This document shows, piece after piece, positions 1 through 10,112 of a stretch of DNA of 64,000 nt (positions within the stretch are counted from its first letter, which is position 1; each line of letters starts with the position of its first letter). The position numbers and the translations under genes are program-made. The notes beneath the pieces are model-generated. The model made no database searches. It was not told the origin of the DNA and saw only the letters and a program-made list of their open reading frames with translations. Source of the stretch: Vigna angularis (taxonomy: Eukaryota > Streptophyta > Magnoliopsida > Fabales > Fabaceae); contig NC_068971.1 of assembly GCF_016808095.1 (NCBI RefSeq), forward strand, positions 10,552,501 through 10,616,500, read 5' to 3'.

Positions 1-2413
1 TGGCAAACACCACATAGTAAAATTGAAATGAAATAATGGAGGTCACACTTGTTCAAAAGCACACGTCCAATTCATGCTTAAAGCTTATTCAATTTTGCAA
101 GCATAATGGAGGGACCACATTGAAAGGAAACCCACGGTTTTCTTGAAGGAAGTTGGCTGCAAATTCTCTAAGCAATTCACGGTCATAGTCTACCACATTT
201 GGTTGGATTTAAAATATGTAATTGGAAGGAGATGGGCCCTCATGGCTTTTGAATCACACATGAAAAAATTGAAGCATGCCACATGATGAAGCATTCACGG
301 CAAAAACACATACAAAATGGGAGGCTTATTTCTTTTAGTGGGAGACAACATAAAAGAGGTAGGGGCCACCACCATTTGTTGAAGGAAGACCACATCGAGC
401 ACATCACACGGCCAAAACTACATTTCATGTTACATATATTTTATTGAATTGAAAGATGAAGCTTGATGGCCACTTCACGGTTTTTCACATTTGGAACAAG
501 AGTTGGACAACTTCCTCATGGCTTACGGGTCCATAGAAAATTCTTTCATTCATGAAGAAGTGGCCATATGAAGGAAGTAAACTCACGGCCAATTTGGCTA
601 CCATCATCACATTCTTTCTTGGCTGCAACGTGAGGAAGCAACCATTAAATATGAAAGTGCAGCAACCACATTCAAGGAGTTGGAAGCTCACGGTTTCTCC
701 TTGGAAGAATGGTAGAAAGCTTACATGCTACATCCAAGGCAAACATAGTAAGCCACTCCAACACAAGAGCACATATCCAGGAGAAGTGGGAGGCACACAT
801 GGAGAGGAGAGCTTGACGGCAGCAGCAAACACAAGAAGCTTTGGTTTTGGTCCAAGAAGAATTTGGAAGTCCAGCTGCCACTTGGTCATTGGAAGGGGGA
901 TGCATGCTTGTTTCAGAAATATCTCTCGGTCCAGGGGATTCTAGGGAGGAGGAGAGAACGTTTTTTCTTGAAGCCATGCAGAGGAGAAGAAAAGGGAGTG
1001 GACGGCTTAGAGTCAAGGGGCTCTTCCCAGAACTTCTCTTTGAGGAGGCTCTTGGATTTTCTTTCACTTCCATGATTACACACAGAGAGAATACACAGAG
1101 GAGTACACCCAGCATGGATTGAACAAGAGGAAAGCAAACTGGTGTTGCATACTGGAAGAAGAAGCACACGGTCAGGAGGAAGCCAGTCACCACTTGTTTG
1201 TTCCTTTACGTTTGAATGTTTTTACTTCAAGAGAACTGTAAAATGTTTTTCATGATGAATGAATTGGTTGATGTTTATTCCTTTTGTTGAAATCCCACTG
1301 CTTCTTCATTTAGTTTTCTGCACATTTAGACAATCTCCTTTAGCCTTTATTTTAGAAGTAGAGTAGCACGTTTAAGAGTTGATTTACCTTTTGTAGAAGT
1401 AGGATGCCATCACTTAAAAGAAAAGAACCAAAATTGTTAAATTGGAGTAATAAGCTCTCGGTGTAGAGGAGAAGAGAACCATGAGCAACCTTGGAGGTAT
1501 TGATTTATTTCTGCTGAATGGAAGGGGCACCACACACGCTGGTTTTCTTTGTTGGAAAAAAAAAGCCTCCAGTAGAGTAGTTTAGTTCCAGTAGTTTAGG
1601 AGTAGATAGTAGAAAGCTTGGTAGGTGTAGATGGCCGTGAGGAGCTGCAGATGGAAGAAGTCCCATGAGTAAGAGTAGAGGCCGTGAGGAAAGTCCAGAG
1701 CTGGAACAGCAGTGAAGCATAACACAGTACGGAATGGAAGGTTACGGTTGAATGCTATGGTGTGCACACTAGGTTCCAATTTTATTTTCTTGTTGTAATG
1801 AATTTTACTTCAATTGAGCAGTCGATTTAATTTTATGTCACTAAAATTTCAATTCTGTTTTGCTGTTCTGTTTATTGATGCAATTTAAATTCCGCTGCAA
1901 TTAAATTTTTATCGTTGTTTGTCTGCCGTTAAATTTTTACTGTTATTTTCACTGTGTTGTTTGTGATTTCATTTTTAATCATTCGTCGTAATTTTGTTCT
2001 AAATATTTTGCTGCTGTAATGTTGATTCTGTTTTCATGATTAAAATTTACTGTTTTCTGTTTTTACTTTACTGTTTTCTGTTTTTACTGTTTACTGTATT
2101 TTCTATATTTCTGTATTTTTGTTTTTACCGTTTCAGATCTGTTTTAGCTGTTTCATGTTGCTGTATTTTCGTTTTAATTGTACCAAGTTCGTTTTTACTG
2201 TTTTAATTTCGTTTTACTGTTTTGAATTTTATTTCAACGTTTTTTTTAATTAAATTGCAAACAAAACTTTCACAAACCCCCGCCACTATGTGTGTGATCT
2301 GAAACTGAACCGCAAATTGGTCCCTGAGAGACGACCTAGGAGTCACTTCCTAGTAACTGTATTGCATTAATTTTATGCAATCACCTTTTGTGTACGGTGC
2401 GACCCGTTCAACA
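1..2413 (+). repeat. 5' LTR of element A (truncated by window edge)
   Basis: It matches 14693-17105 base for base except six substitutions, at 239, 928, 1709, 1764, 2089 and 2362. Four are G on the left and A on the right, and a fifth is T on the left and C on the right, a pattern typical of methylcytosine deamination. It ends in CA at 2413, directly before the AAA spacer and PBS. The small reading frames inside it are repeated in both LTRs and do not look like genes. The last 450 bases are T-rich low-complexity DNA built from TTTACTGTTTTCTG-like units (about 2030-2240). Confidence 0.93.
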
Positions 2414-2416
2414 AAA

Positions 2417-2434
2417 TGGCGCCGCTGCCGGGGA
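2417..2434 (+). other. Primer-binding site of element A (tRNA-Asp type)
   Basis: TGGCGCCGCTGCCGGGGA begins three bases after the LTR end. This is the tRNA-Asp 3'-end complement used by Athila/Tat-type Ty3/gypsy elements, with one difference from the site of element B (GCTGCC for GTTGCC). Confidence 0.88.
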
Positions 2435-2678
2435 TCAATAGTGGTTCGGTCTTAGGTTTTTGTTGTGTTAGTTGTGTTGTCTTGTGTTGTTATATGATGT
2501 TCTGTTTTGTGTATGCGTGTCGTATGTGTTTTGTTTTTGAGCGTATTATGTTTTGTATTTAGTTGTTGTTTCTTAAAAAAAATAAATTAGTTTTGATGTT
2601 CTGTTTTGTGTGTATGTGTTGCATGTATAATTGTGTTGTGTTTTATTTGTTTCGTAATTTTTAGTATTTTCTTTTTCC

Positions 2679-4202
2679 ATGTCTACCTATTATAGTTATG
2701 AGAATAATGCTTATTCTGTGAGTGCCTTTGATTATGATTCTCCTTCTGCATGGTACTCTGATTGTAATTCTGCTGACTTTTATGTTGAGAAAAATAGGGC
2801 TCATCCTCCAACTTCTGAGAGTGCTCCTAGTGAGCCAGTTTCACTTAATGAGGATGATGTTCATTGTGTTGTTACCTCTGGACTGATAAATTTGGTGCCT
2901 AGGTTTCATGGTTTTACAGGTGAATGCCCACATAGACATTTGGATGAATTCCACATCATGTGCTCTTCAATGAAACCTCCACATGTCCAGGATGACGATA
3001 TGTTCTTAAAGGCATTTCCGCAATCATTACAAGGAGCAGCAAGGGATTGGCTTTATTGTCTTCCTTCAGGGTGTATCACTTCTTGGGAAGATCTTAAGCG
3101 ATTGTTCTTGGATGAATTCTTCCCTGCTCAGTATGGTTACAACAATAATCCTGGATGGAATGACACTAACTTGGGATGGCAAGGTACCCCACAGCAACAT
3201 CATTATCAAGAACCACCATTCCAGAGTACTTGTATGCCTCCACCAGTCCAGGAGCTACAACAGCTGCAGTCTTATGAGTCTGCCCAAGCAGCTCCTTAGC
3301 CTTCTACTTCTGAGCCTACATTGCAGGAGTTGTTGAAGCAGATGACCATGCAGAACCTTCAGTTTCAGCAAGAGAACATGCAATTTCAGCAAGAGACCAG
3401 AGCATCCATTCAGAGCCTGAATGACCAAATAGGGCAGATGGCCACGCAACTCAATCAGGAACAGTCTCAAGATTTAGAGGAATCACCATTTCAGACTGTT
3501 CAGATTCCAGATGATGATGACAGTGCCATCAACATAGGAGATGAGAACCAAAGTCACATGCTCACTACACCACCTACTTTCACATCGTCCTATGTTCCTG
3601 CTCTTGCACCTGAGGAGACTACTAAAGATTTTGAGGACCAGGCAAGAATAAGCAGTAGTTCTGAACCAGGTAGACCACCTTCATCTTCCCACACTTTAGC
3701 AATCTTCAAGGAAGTGGAGGTAAGCATACCACAAATTGATTATTTTGTTGATTGTACTGTTGATTGGTATGCTGATGATTATATTGTTGCTGAGCATGTT
3801 TTTAATTTTCCCTCTGAACATGAATCTGAGTTTGTGGTTGAAAATGCATGTAATTTTAAAATTGATTCATATTCTGAGGATGTATCTGAGGTTCAGCCTG
3901 TTACACTGGGGTTCAGCCTGCATGAAATTTCTGTAGAACCATATTACACTAACCATGTTGCAGGAGGTACACATGCATTTGACCAACATGCACCCACAGT
4001 GGAAGACAAAGGTGCCTACATACACAACACTCTGAAGATCAATAGGCACCTGCTGAACCTGCTCATCAACAATAACTACTTAGATCCGGTGGTGGAAGAT
4101 ATTTCACTGCTTGATCAAATATGGAGGATGAAGCAGTTTGTCCTCAAAACTTCCGTGCTGGATGCTGAAGAGAAAGACCTCTCCTTACAAGTCCAAAACT
4201 AG
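2679..4202 (+). pseudogene. Gag-like gene of element A, one in-frame stop, no pol
   Basis: A single frame runs from ATG 2679 to stop 4202 with one TAG at 3297-3299, which splits it into 206 aa and a second part with a possible start at 3321. Residues about 68-150 match the front half of the Retrotrans_gag fold (FHGFTGECPHRHLDEF, then WEDLKRLFLDEFFPA). The rest of that domain and any CCHC knuckle are missing: the text jumps from FFPAQ to a Q/P-rich linker. The second part starts with a heptad-like segment rich in QFQQE and MATQL (coiled coil likely) and ends in an acidic region of about 200 aa that I do not recognise. The stop may be a recent mutation or a readthrough site. An internally deleted gag of a parasitic element is the simplest reading. 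Confidence 0.7.
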
Positions 4203-4890
4203 CAACTGCCACCATAACCCAGGGGAGTTTTCTTTTTCCTTCTTCCCCATTTTCCTACTTTTATTGCACTTGTCCATGATCTGTTTCATGTTTTGATTGC
4301 TGATCTTATGCCTAGAACACATTGAGGACACTGTGTAGTTTAAGTGTGGTCTATTGGGGGAGATTCTGATTTTTCTTTGTTAGTTTTTGTTTTCTGTGTT
4401 AAATTTTTCATTTTGTGTTTGTTAGTTTTTGTTTTCTGTGTTAAATTTTTCATTTTGTGTGTTCAATTTTTTCTGTTTTAATTGGTTTTTAGTGTGTCTT
4501 TTGTGCAACTTTACATGTTTCTCTTGATTTCTGGATTTTATTTGTAGATGTGTCCATCACTTCATTGATACTTATGGATTGAAATTCTTGCTTTTCTTTG
4601 CTTGGGAAGATGATTATGATGTTTGAGAGGTTGATTGATTATGACAGAAATTACCCTATGCGAGATTTGAGCCACTTTATTTCTTTCTTGCGTGTGATAT
4701 GTCTCTTGATTGCTTGCACATATGCCTTGGCTTGACTTTTATTGATAATTCTTGATTAATATGCATGTTTGGAAATGATAAAGGCATTTTTGTTCTTGAG
4801 CCTCTCTAGCCAAATAAGCCTACCCTGTAATAATCCTTTGATAACCCATTTTGAGCCTATACTTTCCTCAATTCTTTGTTTTTGAAGCTC
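4203..4890 (+). other. Non-coding interior of element A (left of B)
   Basis: There is no reading frame. It contains a perfect 42-bp tandem duplication (4376-4459), and a block at 4319-4362 with TTGAGGACACTGTG, TTTAAGTGTGG and TTGGGGGAGA. The TTGAGGACA...AAGT(G/T)TGG block is shared with element B just before its 3' LTR (12270-12300) and, on the minus strand, with 56757-56795. It marks the 3' non-coding region of this retrotransposon group. Confidence 0.6.
4376..4459 (+). repeat. 42-bp tandem duplication
   Basis: Two identical units, each starting TTTGTTAGTTTTTGTTTTCT, lie head to tail. Exact identity implies a recent slippage or template-switch event. Confidence 0.85.
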
Positions 4891-5142
4891 ATACATGATA
4901 ACAGTTGAAAAACTGTTATTTTCATGCTTAAAATTGATACTAAAAGCAACCTTTAGACTTAGAAACTAGCTTGAAATCATGCCTTTTATCTTTATTTTCA
5001 GAAATAAGAGAGCTGGACAGGTTTATGCTTGATTTGAGTGTTTTTGTGCAGGTTTTAAGGTGAATTTAGTGAAAAGAGTGAAGAAGGAGAGAAGTGACAT
5101 TAGAAAAGACAAGAAAGAGTGCAAAAAGAGAAGTCGAAGGCA

Positions 5143-5272
5143 CCGCTCAGCGGTAATTTACCGCTGAGCGGCACTCAAGGAGTCACGTTGGTACCGCTGA
5201 GGGGCAAAATGGCCGCTGAGGGGAAGAAAGAAGACGCGCAACCACCGCTGAGCGGTATTTACCGCTGAGCGG
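5143..5272 (+). promoter_or_regulatory. Cluster of CCGCTSAGCGG near-palindromes upstream of LTR TATA box
   Basis: Six copies start at 5143, 5161, 5194, 5213, 5245 and 5262. Four are perfect CCGCTGAGCGG or its complement form CCGCTCAGCGG; two read CCGCTGAGGGG. Paired copies are spaced by short AT spacers. The right LTR has five (12552-12661): one 17-bp unit was lost there. The cluster ends about 50 bases before the TATA box, where enhancer elements would sit. A dimeric protein site or a cruciform/methylation target is possible; that is inference. Confidence 0.7.
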
Positions 5273-5319
5273 CACTTTTTGGGCTTGGGCTTTTGTAATC
5301 TTTTGTAACTCTAGATTAG

Positions 5320-5327
5320 TATATAAG
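5320..5327 (+). promoter_or_regulatory. TATA box of element B 5' LTR
   Basis: TATATAAG sits in an otherwise mixed sequence, 48 bases after the palindrome cluster and a few tens of bases before GC-richer transcribed-looking sequence. The same site is in the right LTR at 12710-12717. Confidence 0.65.
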
Positions 5328-6218
5328 GGCTTGCACGTCCTAGGGTTAAACATCTTTGGCAGAAACGAGGCAAACACTCTCTCTTCCACCCCTTTGAAGG
5401 AGGATCTTGGATGCTCAGGCTACCTCTTCACCTTTTTAGGGTTTATTCTTTCATTCTTTCATTATTGTTCATCTAGGTTCACCATGAATATGGTGAACTA
5501 AACCTTGTATGTTTGTTGGGGAATCAATGTAATCTCTTGAAGCTCTCATATATGGAATTTATGCTTGCATCTTAATCTAAGACTTATGCTTTCTTTCATC
5601 ATTAGTTAGGGTTTTTCCTCTTTGCTTAATGCTTGCATTGTTTAACTCATTCTATTGCATGATTATTGGTTTTGTCGATACGGACACGTACGGGGAAGTC
5701 TAGATCCGGGGAATTTCTCCCAATATTATACTGACAATATTATATTGGTTGTCGTTAAGCTCCTGCACTCATGAACTAATCATTAGGAATGCTAGGAATT
5801 GTATGAACTATTTGATTAGGGAGAAGCCATCTAGAATGGTACTTTAGAGAGTGGCATTAACAATGATGATTTGAATGTTGAATTCCTAAAATGTATGAGA
5901 GTGGATGAGATGAAATTGACCCCCAACAACATATTCATTCATATAATCCATTGAAAGTGTTTATCTTTTGTCTTTGCCATTGATCAATTCATGCATACAT
6001 GTTTAGTTTTCGTCTTGCATAATATAATCCAATTATTTCGTTTGTAAGTCTTAGCTAATCAACAAACCACACAACTAAACTAGGCCGTGAGTCCTTTGGG
6101 AAGAACGATACTTGGTCTTACCAAGTTTATTACTTGAACGATTCGGTCATACTTGCCGATTGTGAAACAAGTTTGTGACATCATATTTTGGTGCTTACAA
6201 ATTTGTCCATCAAGTTTT

Positions 6219-6236
6219 TGGCGCCGTTGCCGGGGA
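6219..6236 (+). other. Primer-binding site of element B (tRNA-Asp type)
   Basis: TGGCGCCGTTGCCGGGGA starts six bases after the LTR end. It is the canonical tRNA-Asp complement of Athila/Tat-like elements. Confidence 0.92.
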
Positions 6237-6538
6237 CTCGTGGTTTAACTGGTTAATTTGTGTGATTATTGATTATCTTTGACTTTTTGAATTTCTGTTT
6301 TTATTTTTTCTGTTTTTATTTTATCTTATTTGATTAGATTAGATTTTATTTTATTTGTTTTTATTTTATTTTATTTTATCTTTTTAGGTTAGGTTAGATT
6401 TTATTTTATTTTAGATTAGGTTTTATTTTATTCTATCTTATTTGATTATATCTTCTAAATTTTTTTTTGTATCTTCTGAATTTATATCTTCTTCTATATC
6501 TTTTTGTGCTAACAAATCTTTTCTAGGGTTTTGTTTTC

Positions 6539-8962
6539 TTGTGTATGCAGGAAGCAATTCGGACTAGGAGTAAGAAAACAACAGAACCACTTTTTGAAGG
6601 GCTAGACGAGAGTAGAAGGAGGAGAAGAATCAGAACGTCCAGAGAACTTTTCCCTTCTCCAGAAACTCTCCTCCAATCATCACCACAAGGTTCTGTTCAC
6701 AGCACAAGAAGTATGGAGAATAACAATGCTAGAAGAACTCTTGCAGATTACACTAATATTGCTGGACCTCAACACTTTAACAGCATAGCAAGACCCAGAG
6801 TCAATGCAGCCAACATGGAGGTCAAGCCAGCATTAATTCAACTGGTGAAGAGTAATCAATTTAATGGGTTGTCTCACGAAAGCCCATATGAGCACCTTAC
6901 AACTTTCAATGAGATCTGCAATACGGTCAAGATTAATGGGGTGCCAGACGAAGCTATCAAACTTAGCTTGTTTCCCTTCTCATTGGGGGGCAATGCTAAG
7001 CTTTGGTTAAACTCTTTTCCAGAAGAAAGTTTCACAGAGTGGGAAGCAGTGGTCACAAAATTTCTAAACAAGTACTTTCCACAATCTAAGGTGACCAAAG
7101 GCAAGCAAGAGATTTCGTCATTCAAGCAGGGCATGGAGGAGTCACTGGGGCATGCATGGGACAGGTATAAGAGCTTGTTACGCAAAACTCCCACGCATGG
7201 TTTTGAAGATCAAGAAGTAGTCCTGACTTTCCTTGGAGGGCTTGGTTCACAAACCAAGATGATGCTGGATGCCTCAGCTGGAGGCAATATCAAATGGAAG
7301 ACTCCAGAGGAAGCAACTGACATTATTGAAAATATGGCTACAAGTGACAATGAGCTACACAGTGAGAGAGGAGCCCCTGCGCAACAAAGAGGGGTTCTGC
7401 AATTACAAACCCATGATGCCTTGCTAGCTCAGAACAAAATTCTAACTCAACAGCTGGAGACTCTGACTAAAACTTTGGCTCAATTACCTAAAGAGTTGAA
7501 ATCTGCTGCACAGGTACAAACCCAGTTGTGCGAACTATGTGGAGGTGACCATATCAATGGTCAATGTGCTTTGCCAGTGGAAGCCGTGGAGGATGTTAAT
7601 TTCATGGCTAATCAATTTCCATACCGCCAAGGGAATTACAATCAAGGGTGGAAACCACATCCAAGCATTGGCCAAGGACAAACTGGGCAAGCTAATCAAT
7701 ATAACAAGCAGCAGCAACAACCAACCTTGTGGCAACAGTTATCTACGCTTAATGAAAGGCAAACAAGGTTGGAAGAAACTCTTAATCAATTCATACAGAA
7801 AACAGAATCTTCTCAAAAGAGCACTGAAGCTGCTATAAAGAATTGGGAGATTCAAATGGGTCAAATTATCAAGCGATTGGAAGAAAGACCAGATAGAAAT
7901 TTTGGGGCTAATACTGAGGTTAACCCCAGAGAAGAGTGTAAGGTGGTAGAGAGTGTTGATGATGAGAAAGCTGAGTTAGATACAGAAGAAAGAAGAGAAA
8001 TAGAGAGCAAAAGCACTTTTCCTTTTCCAATCCATCAAGACTTAACAGAATTATTCAAAATGGTGGATAATGATGCACCTTGGGAACAGATTCTACAACA
8101 GATTACAGTTTACACTAAATCTAATGAAGAAATCTCTACAAAGAAAAGACGCAGAGATGATGAGGCAAAGGAGTGTATAATTGTTAAGCAAGAGTCATTC
8201 CCTCCTAAAGCACAAGATCCAGGTAGTTTTTCTATCCCTTGCACTATAGGGAAGAAAAAGGTGAAGAAAGCTCTCCTTGATTTAGGTTCAAGTGTTAACT
8301 TGATACCTTATTCTTTACTGGAGCAAATTGGCAATGTTAAAGTGAAACCTGTAAAGGTTAATCTAGTAATGGCCGATGGATCTTCAAAGGAGCCATGTGG
8401 GATTGCTGAGGATATTATAGTTTGTGTTGGCAAACTTCAGTTTTTAGCAGACTTTGTGGTGATGAAGATGGAGACCGAGAAGATACCTATCATACTTGGA
8501 AGGCCGTTTATGAAAACGGCCAGGGCCATCATTGATGTACATGAAGGTATAGTAGTGCTCCAAGACAGAGAGGAGAGAGTGGTGGTGGATGTCTTCAAAG
8601 ATGAAACACAAGCAAGGGAGGAAGAGGCTAGTTATAAAGCTGCATTTCGAGATGCACCCATGACTAGAAGTCAAGATGAAAATCTTGAGGTTTCAGGTAA
8701 CCACTGTTTGTTGTTTCAGGTACCCAAGGATGAAGAAGAAACTGGAAAAGGAGAAGAGAGTCCTAGGGACTGGAAGAAAAGAGAACCCCAACTTGGCACA
8801 CCTGTGAGACTCAAGAACAAGTTGTGGGTTGTGAAGGGCTTCAAAGAAAAGGAGATGATAGAGATAGAGTCTCCATATTCTAAAAAAACCAAAACAGTCC
8901 AAAGGAAGCAGTTGAGAAGTTGGGGGAAGGATTACATCAACTATACAGAAGATGGAACGTGA
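6539..8962 (+). CDS. gag: Gag-protease polyprotein of element B (807 aa)
   Basis: An intact 807-codon frame. The N-terminus is basic (RRRRR near residues 26-30). Residues about 95-250 form the Retrotrans_gag domain (WLNSFPEESFTEW, then FLNKYFPQSKV). A variant zinc knuckle CELCGGDHINGQC lies at 331-343 (C-x2-C-x4-H-x4-C, as in Athila-type gag). A Q-rich, probably coiled-coil stretch follows at about 385-450. An aspartic protease active site LLDLGSSVNLIP has its catalytic Asp at 581; the D-L-G form is usual for this group. A flap-to-C-terminal motif IILGRPFMKTARAIID follows near 650. The frame ends without RT or RNase H. The protein should form particles and process itself, but cannot copy or integrate DNA. 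A leader of about 300 bases separates the PBS from the start; ATG 6539 is the first long-frame start, and an initiation further in is possible. Confidence 0.88.
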   Translation: MCMQEAIRTRSKKTTEPLFEGLDESRRRRRIRTSRELFPSPETLLQSSPQGSVHSTRSMENNNARRTLADYTNIAGPQHFNSIARPRVNAANMEVKPALIQLVKSNQFNGLSHESPYEHLTTFNEICNTVKINGVPDEAIKLSLFPFSLGGNAKLWLNSFPEESFTEWEAVVTKFLNKYFPQSKVTKGKQEISSFKQGMEESLGHAWDRYKSLLRKTPTHGFEDQEVVLTFLGGLGSQTKMMLDASAGGNIKWKTPEEATDIIENMATSDNELHSERGAPAQQRGVLQLQTHDALLAQNKILTQQLETLTKTLAQLPKELKSAAQVQTQLCELCGGDHINGQCALPVEAVEDVNFMANQFPYRQGNYNQGWKPHPSIGQGQTGQANQYNKQQQQPTLWQQLSTLNERQTRLEETLNQFIQKTESSQKSTEAAIKNWEIQMGQIIKRLEERPDRNFGANTEVNPREECKVVESVDDEKAELDTEERREIESKSTFPFPIHQDLTELFKMVDNDAPWEQILQQITVYTKSNEEISTKKRRRDDEAKECIIVKQESFPPKAQDPGSFSIPCTIGKKKVKKALLDLGSSVNLIPYSLLEQIGNVKVKPVKVNLVMADGSSKEPCGIAEDIIVCVGKLQFLADFVVMKMETEKIPIILGRPFMKTARAIIDVHEGIVVLQDREERVVVDVFKDETQAREEEASYKAAFRDAPMTRSQDENLEVSGNHCLLFQVPKDEEETGKGEESPRDWKKREPQLGTPVRLKNKLWVVKGFKEKEMIEIESPYSKKTKTVQRKQLRSWGKDYINYTEDGT

Positions 8963-8970
8963 ACTTTATT

Positions 8971-9025
8971 GGGTCAAGCTAATGACGTTAAAAGAGCGCT
9001 TGCTGGGAGGCAACCCAGTGATTGA
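8971..9025 (+). repeat. Direct repeat, left copy: GACGTTAAA...GGGAGGCAACCCAG block
   Basis: It begins GGGTCAAGCTAATGACGTTA and ends TGGGAGGCAACCCAGTGATT. It starts eight bases after the gag stop and recurs at 9240-9296. The inner TGGG-AGGCAA-CCCA can fold as a short hairpin. From memory, similar GACGTTAAAC...GGGAGGCAACCC blocks follow the coding region in other plant Athila/Tat-type elements. Confidence 0.8.
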
Positions 9026-9090
9026 AAAACTTTTAATTTTGTTTGGGTTTAATTTGTGAACATTATTCTGTAAATATTTTGTTGAATTTA

Positions 9091-9228
9091 GCATCTACTG
9101 AAGGATGCTAGGTGGTTAAGTATCTACTGAAGGATACTAGGTTTGTAACACCTACTGATGGGTGTTGGTAAGAAATTTTGCACCTACTGATGGGTGCTGG
9201 TAAGTTTGAAACACCTACTGATGGGTGT
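9091..9228 (+). repeat. Array of five 18-nt hairpins with covarying stems and constant TACTGA loop
   Basis: Units at 9091-9108, 9120-9137, 9148-9165, 9180-9197 and 9211-9228 (spacing 28-32). Each has a perfect 5-bp stem around TACTGA(A/T)G. The stem pairs read GCATC/GATGC, GTATC/GATAC, ACACC/GGTGT, GCACC/GGTGC and ACACC/GGTGT. Three of the five pairs change with the partner base compensating each time, while the loop stays constant. This is evidence for selection on base pairing. The array lies between the two direct repeats. Confidence 0.85.
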
Positions 9229-9239
9229 TGGTGGATTTT

Positions 9240-9296
9240 GGGTCAGGCTCGTGACGTTAAACAAGCGCTACCTGGGAGGCAACCCAGTTGATTGAT
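9240..9296 (+). repeat. Direct repeat, right copy of the GACGTTAAA...GGGAGGCAACCCAG block
   Basis: It begins GGGTCAGGCTCGTGACGTTA and ends GGGAGGCAACCCAGTTGATT. It matches 8971-9025 with scattered substitutions, so the duplication is older than the insertion of B. With the left copy it brackets the hairpin array. Confidence 0.8.
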
Positions 9297-9425
9297 TGTT
9301 TTTGTTTGTTTTTAGTTAGGATTTGCATAAGCATTTTTAACATTTAATTGCAGGGAACCTATGAGGGACATGTAGGGAAGTCAAGTAGGTCAAGAAAAGA
9401 AGGAGGGGAGCACTTCACGAAAGTG

Positions 9426-10053
9426 CCGCTGAGCGGCAATTACCGCTGAGCGGTACTATCGCAAAGGGGCTTAAGTTCCCCTTAGCGGGACCCGAGCCCA
9501 TTAGGGTATTTTTTTATACCCCAAGCTGCGTTTTAGGGTTTATTTTCTGGCTTCTCTCTGCACAAACACTTCCACACACATTCTCTTAGGTTTTCCACAT
9601 CTTTTCACTCTTCCCTCTTTAGAAAATCTCTCTTTCACTCACTTTTTCACTAGTGTGCCATCAAAGTTTGGGGTTGGAAGAGAGCATTCTAGTTTGGAAG
9701 CATTCTCATATCATCTAGCATCTCCACCCAAGTAAGTAAAATGCATTTGGTTCATTCTAGGGTTCTTGAATTTGAATGTGATTGTCAAAGCATGAATATT
9801 TAGGGATTTTGATTTCTATGTATGATTTGATGATATACTTGATATGTGAACCGATTAAACTGCTTGATTATGAACTGGAAAACTGAAAGTTGCATTTGGG
9901 TGGAGTTAGGACAGTTTTAAAATGAGATTTGCAAAAATCTGCAGGTCACCGCTGAGCGGCATTTACCGCTGAGCGGCACTCTGCCAGATTTGTTTTTTTC
10001 TGGTTTTGCTTGTGTTACTGGTGGCGCTGAGGGGAAATTCTGGCCCTCAGCGG
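9426..10053 (+). repeat. Internal copies of the CCGCTGAGCGG palindrome
   Basis: Perfect copies at 9426-9436, 9443-9453, 9949-9959 and 9966-9976, with decayed ones at 10024-10034 and 10045-10053. They again occur as pairs separated by a few A/T bases, as in the LTR. The first pair lies in sequence that reads like a 5' leader for the second ORF. About 9540-9720 is CT-rich with many CACT and TTCTC runs. No reading frame occupies 9297-10112. Confidence 0.75.
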
Positions 10054-10112
10054 TGGTTTAGCTTCGAAAGGAGTTGTGTTCTGTGTTTTATTAATGATTA
10101 ACATCATGTTCT

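Larger units (their letters stand above)
4896..6212 (+). repeat. 5' LTR of element B (1317 bp)
   Basis: TG...CA ends, target duplication on its outer side and PBS on its inner side. U3 carries six copies of a GC-rich near-palindrome (5143-5272) and then a TATA box (5320). Small reading frames here also occur in the right LTR and are not genes. Confidence 0.95.

Noticed and set aside
552..1193. Overlapping frames up to 173 aa on both strands in the LTR of element A
   Set aside because: They recur in the other LTR, overlap each other on both strands and show no domain; they are chance frames in non-coding LTR DNA.
5183..5389. Minus-strand 68-aa frame in LTR B (also 12582-12779)
   Set aside because: It crosses the palindrome cluster and TATA box, and the two LTR copies differ by a non-triplet indel. 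It is not a gene.
9091..9228. CRISPR-like regular repeats
   Set aside because: The units are spaced by 10-14 bases, the repeat itself varies by compensatory change, and the context is a plant retrotransposon.
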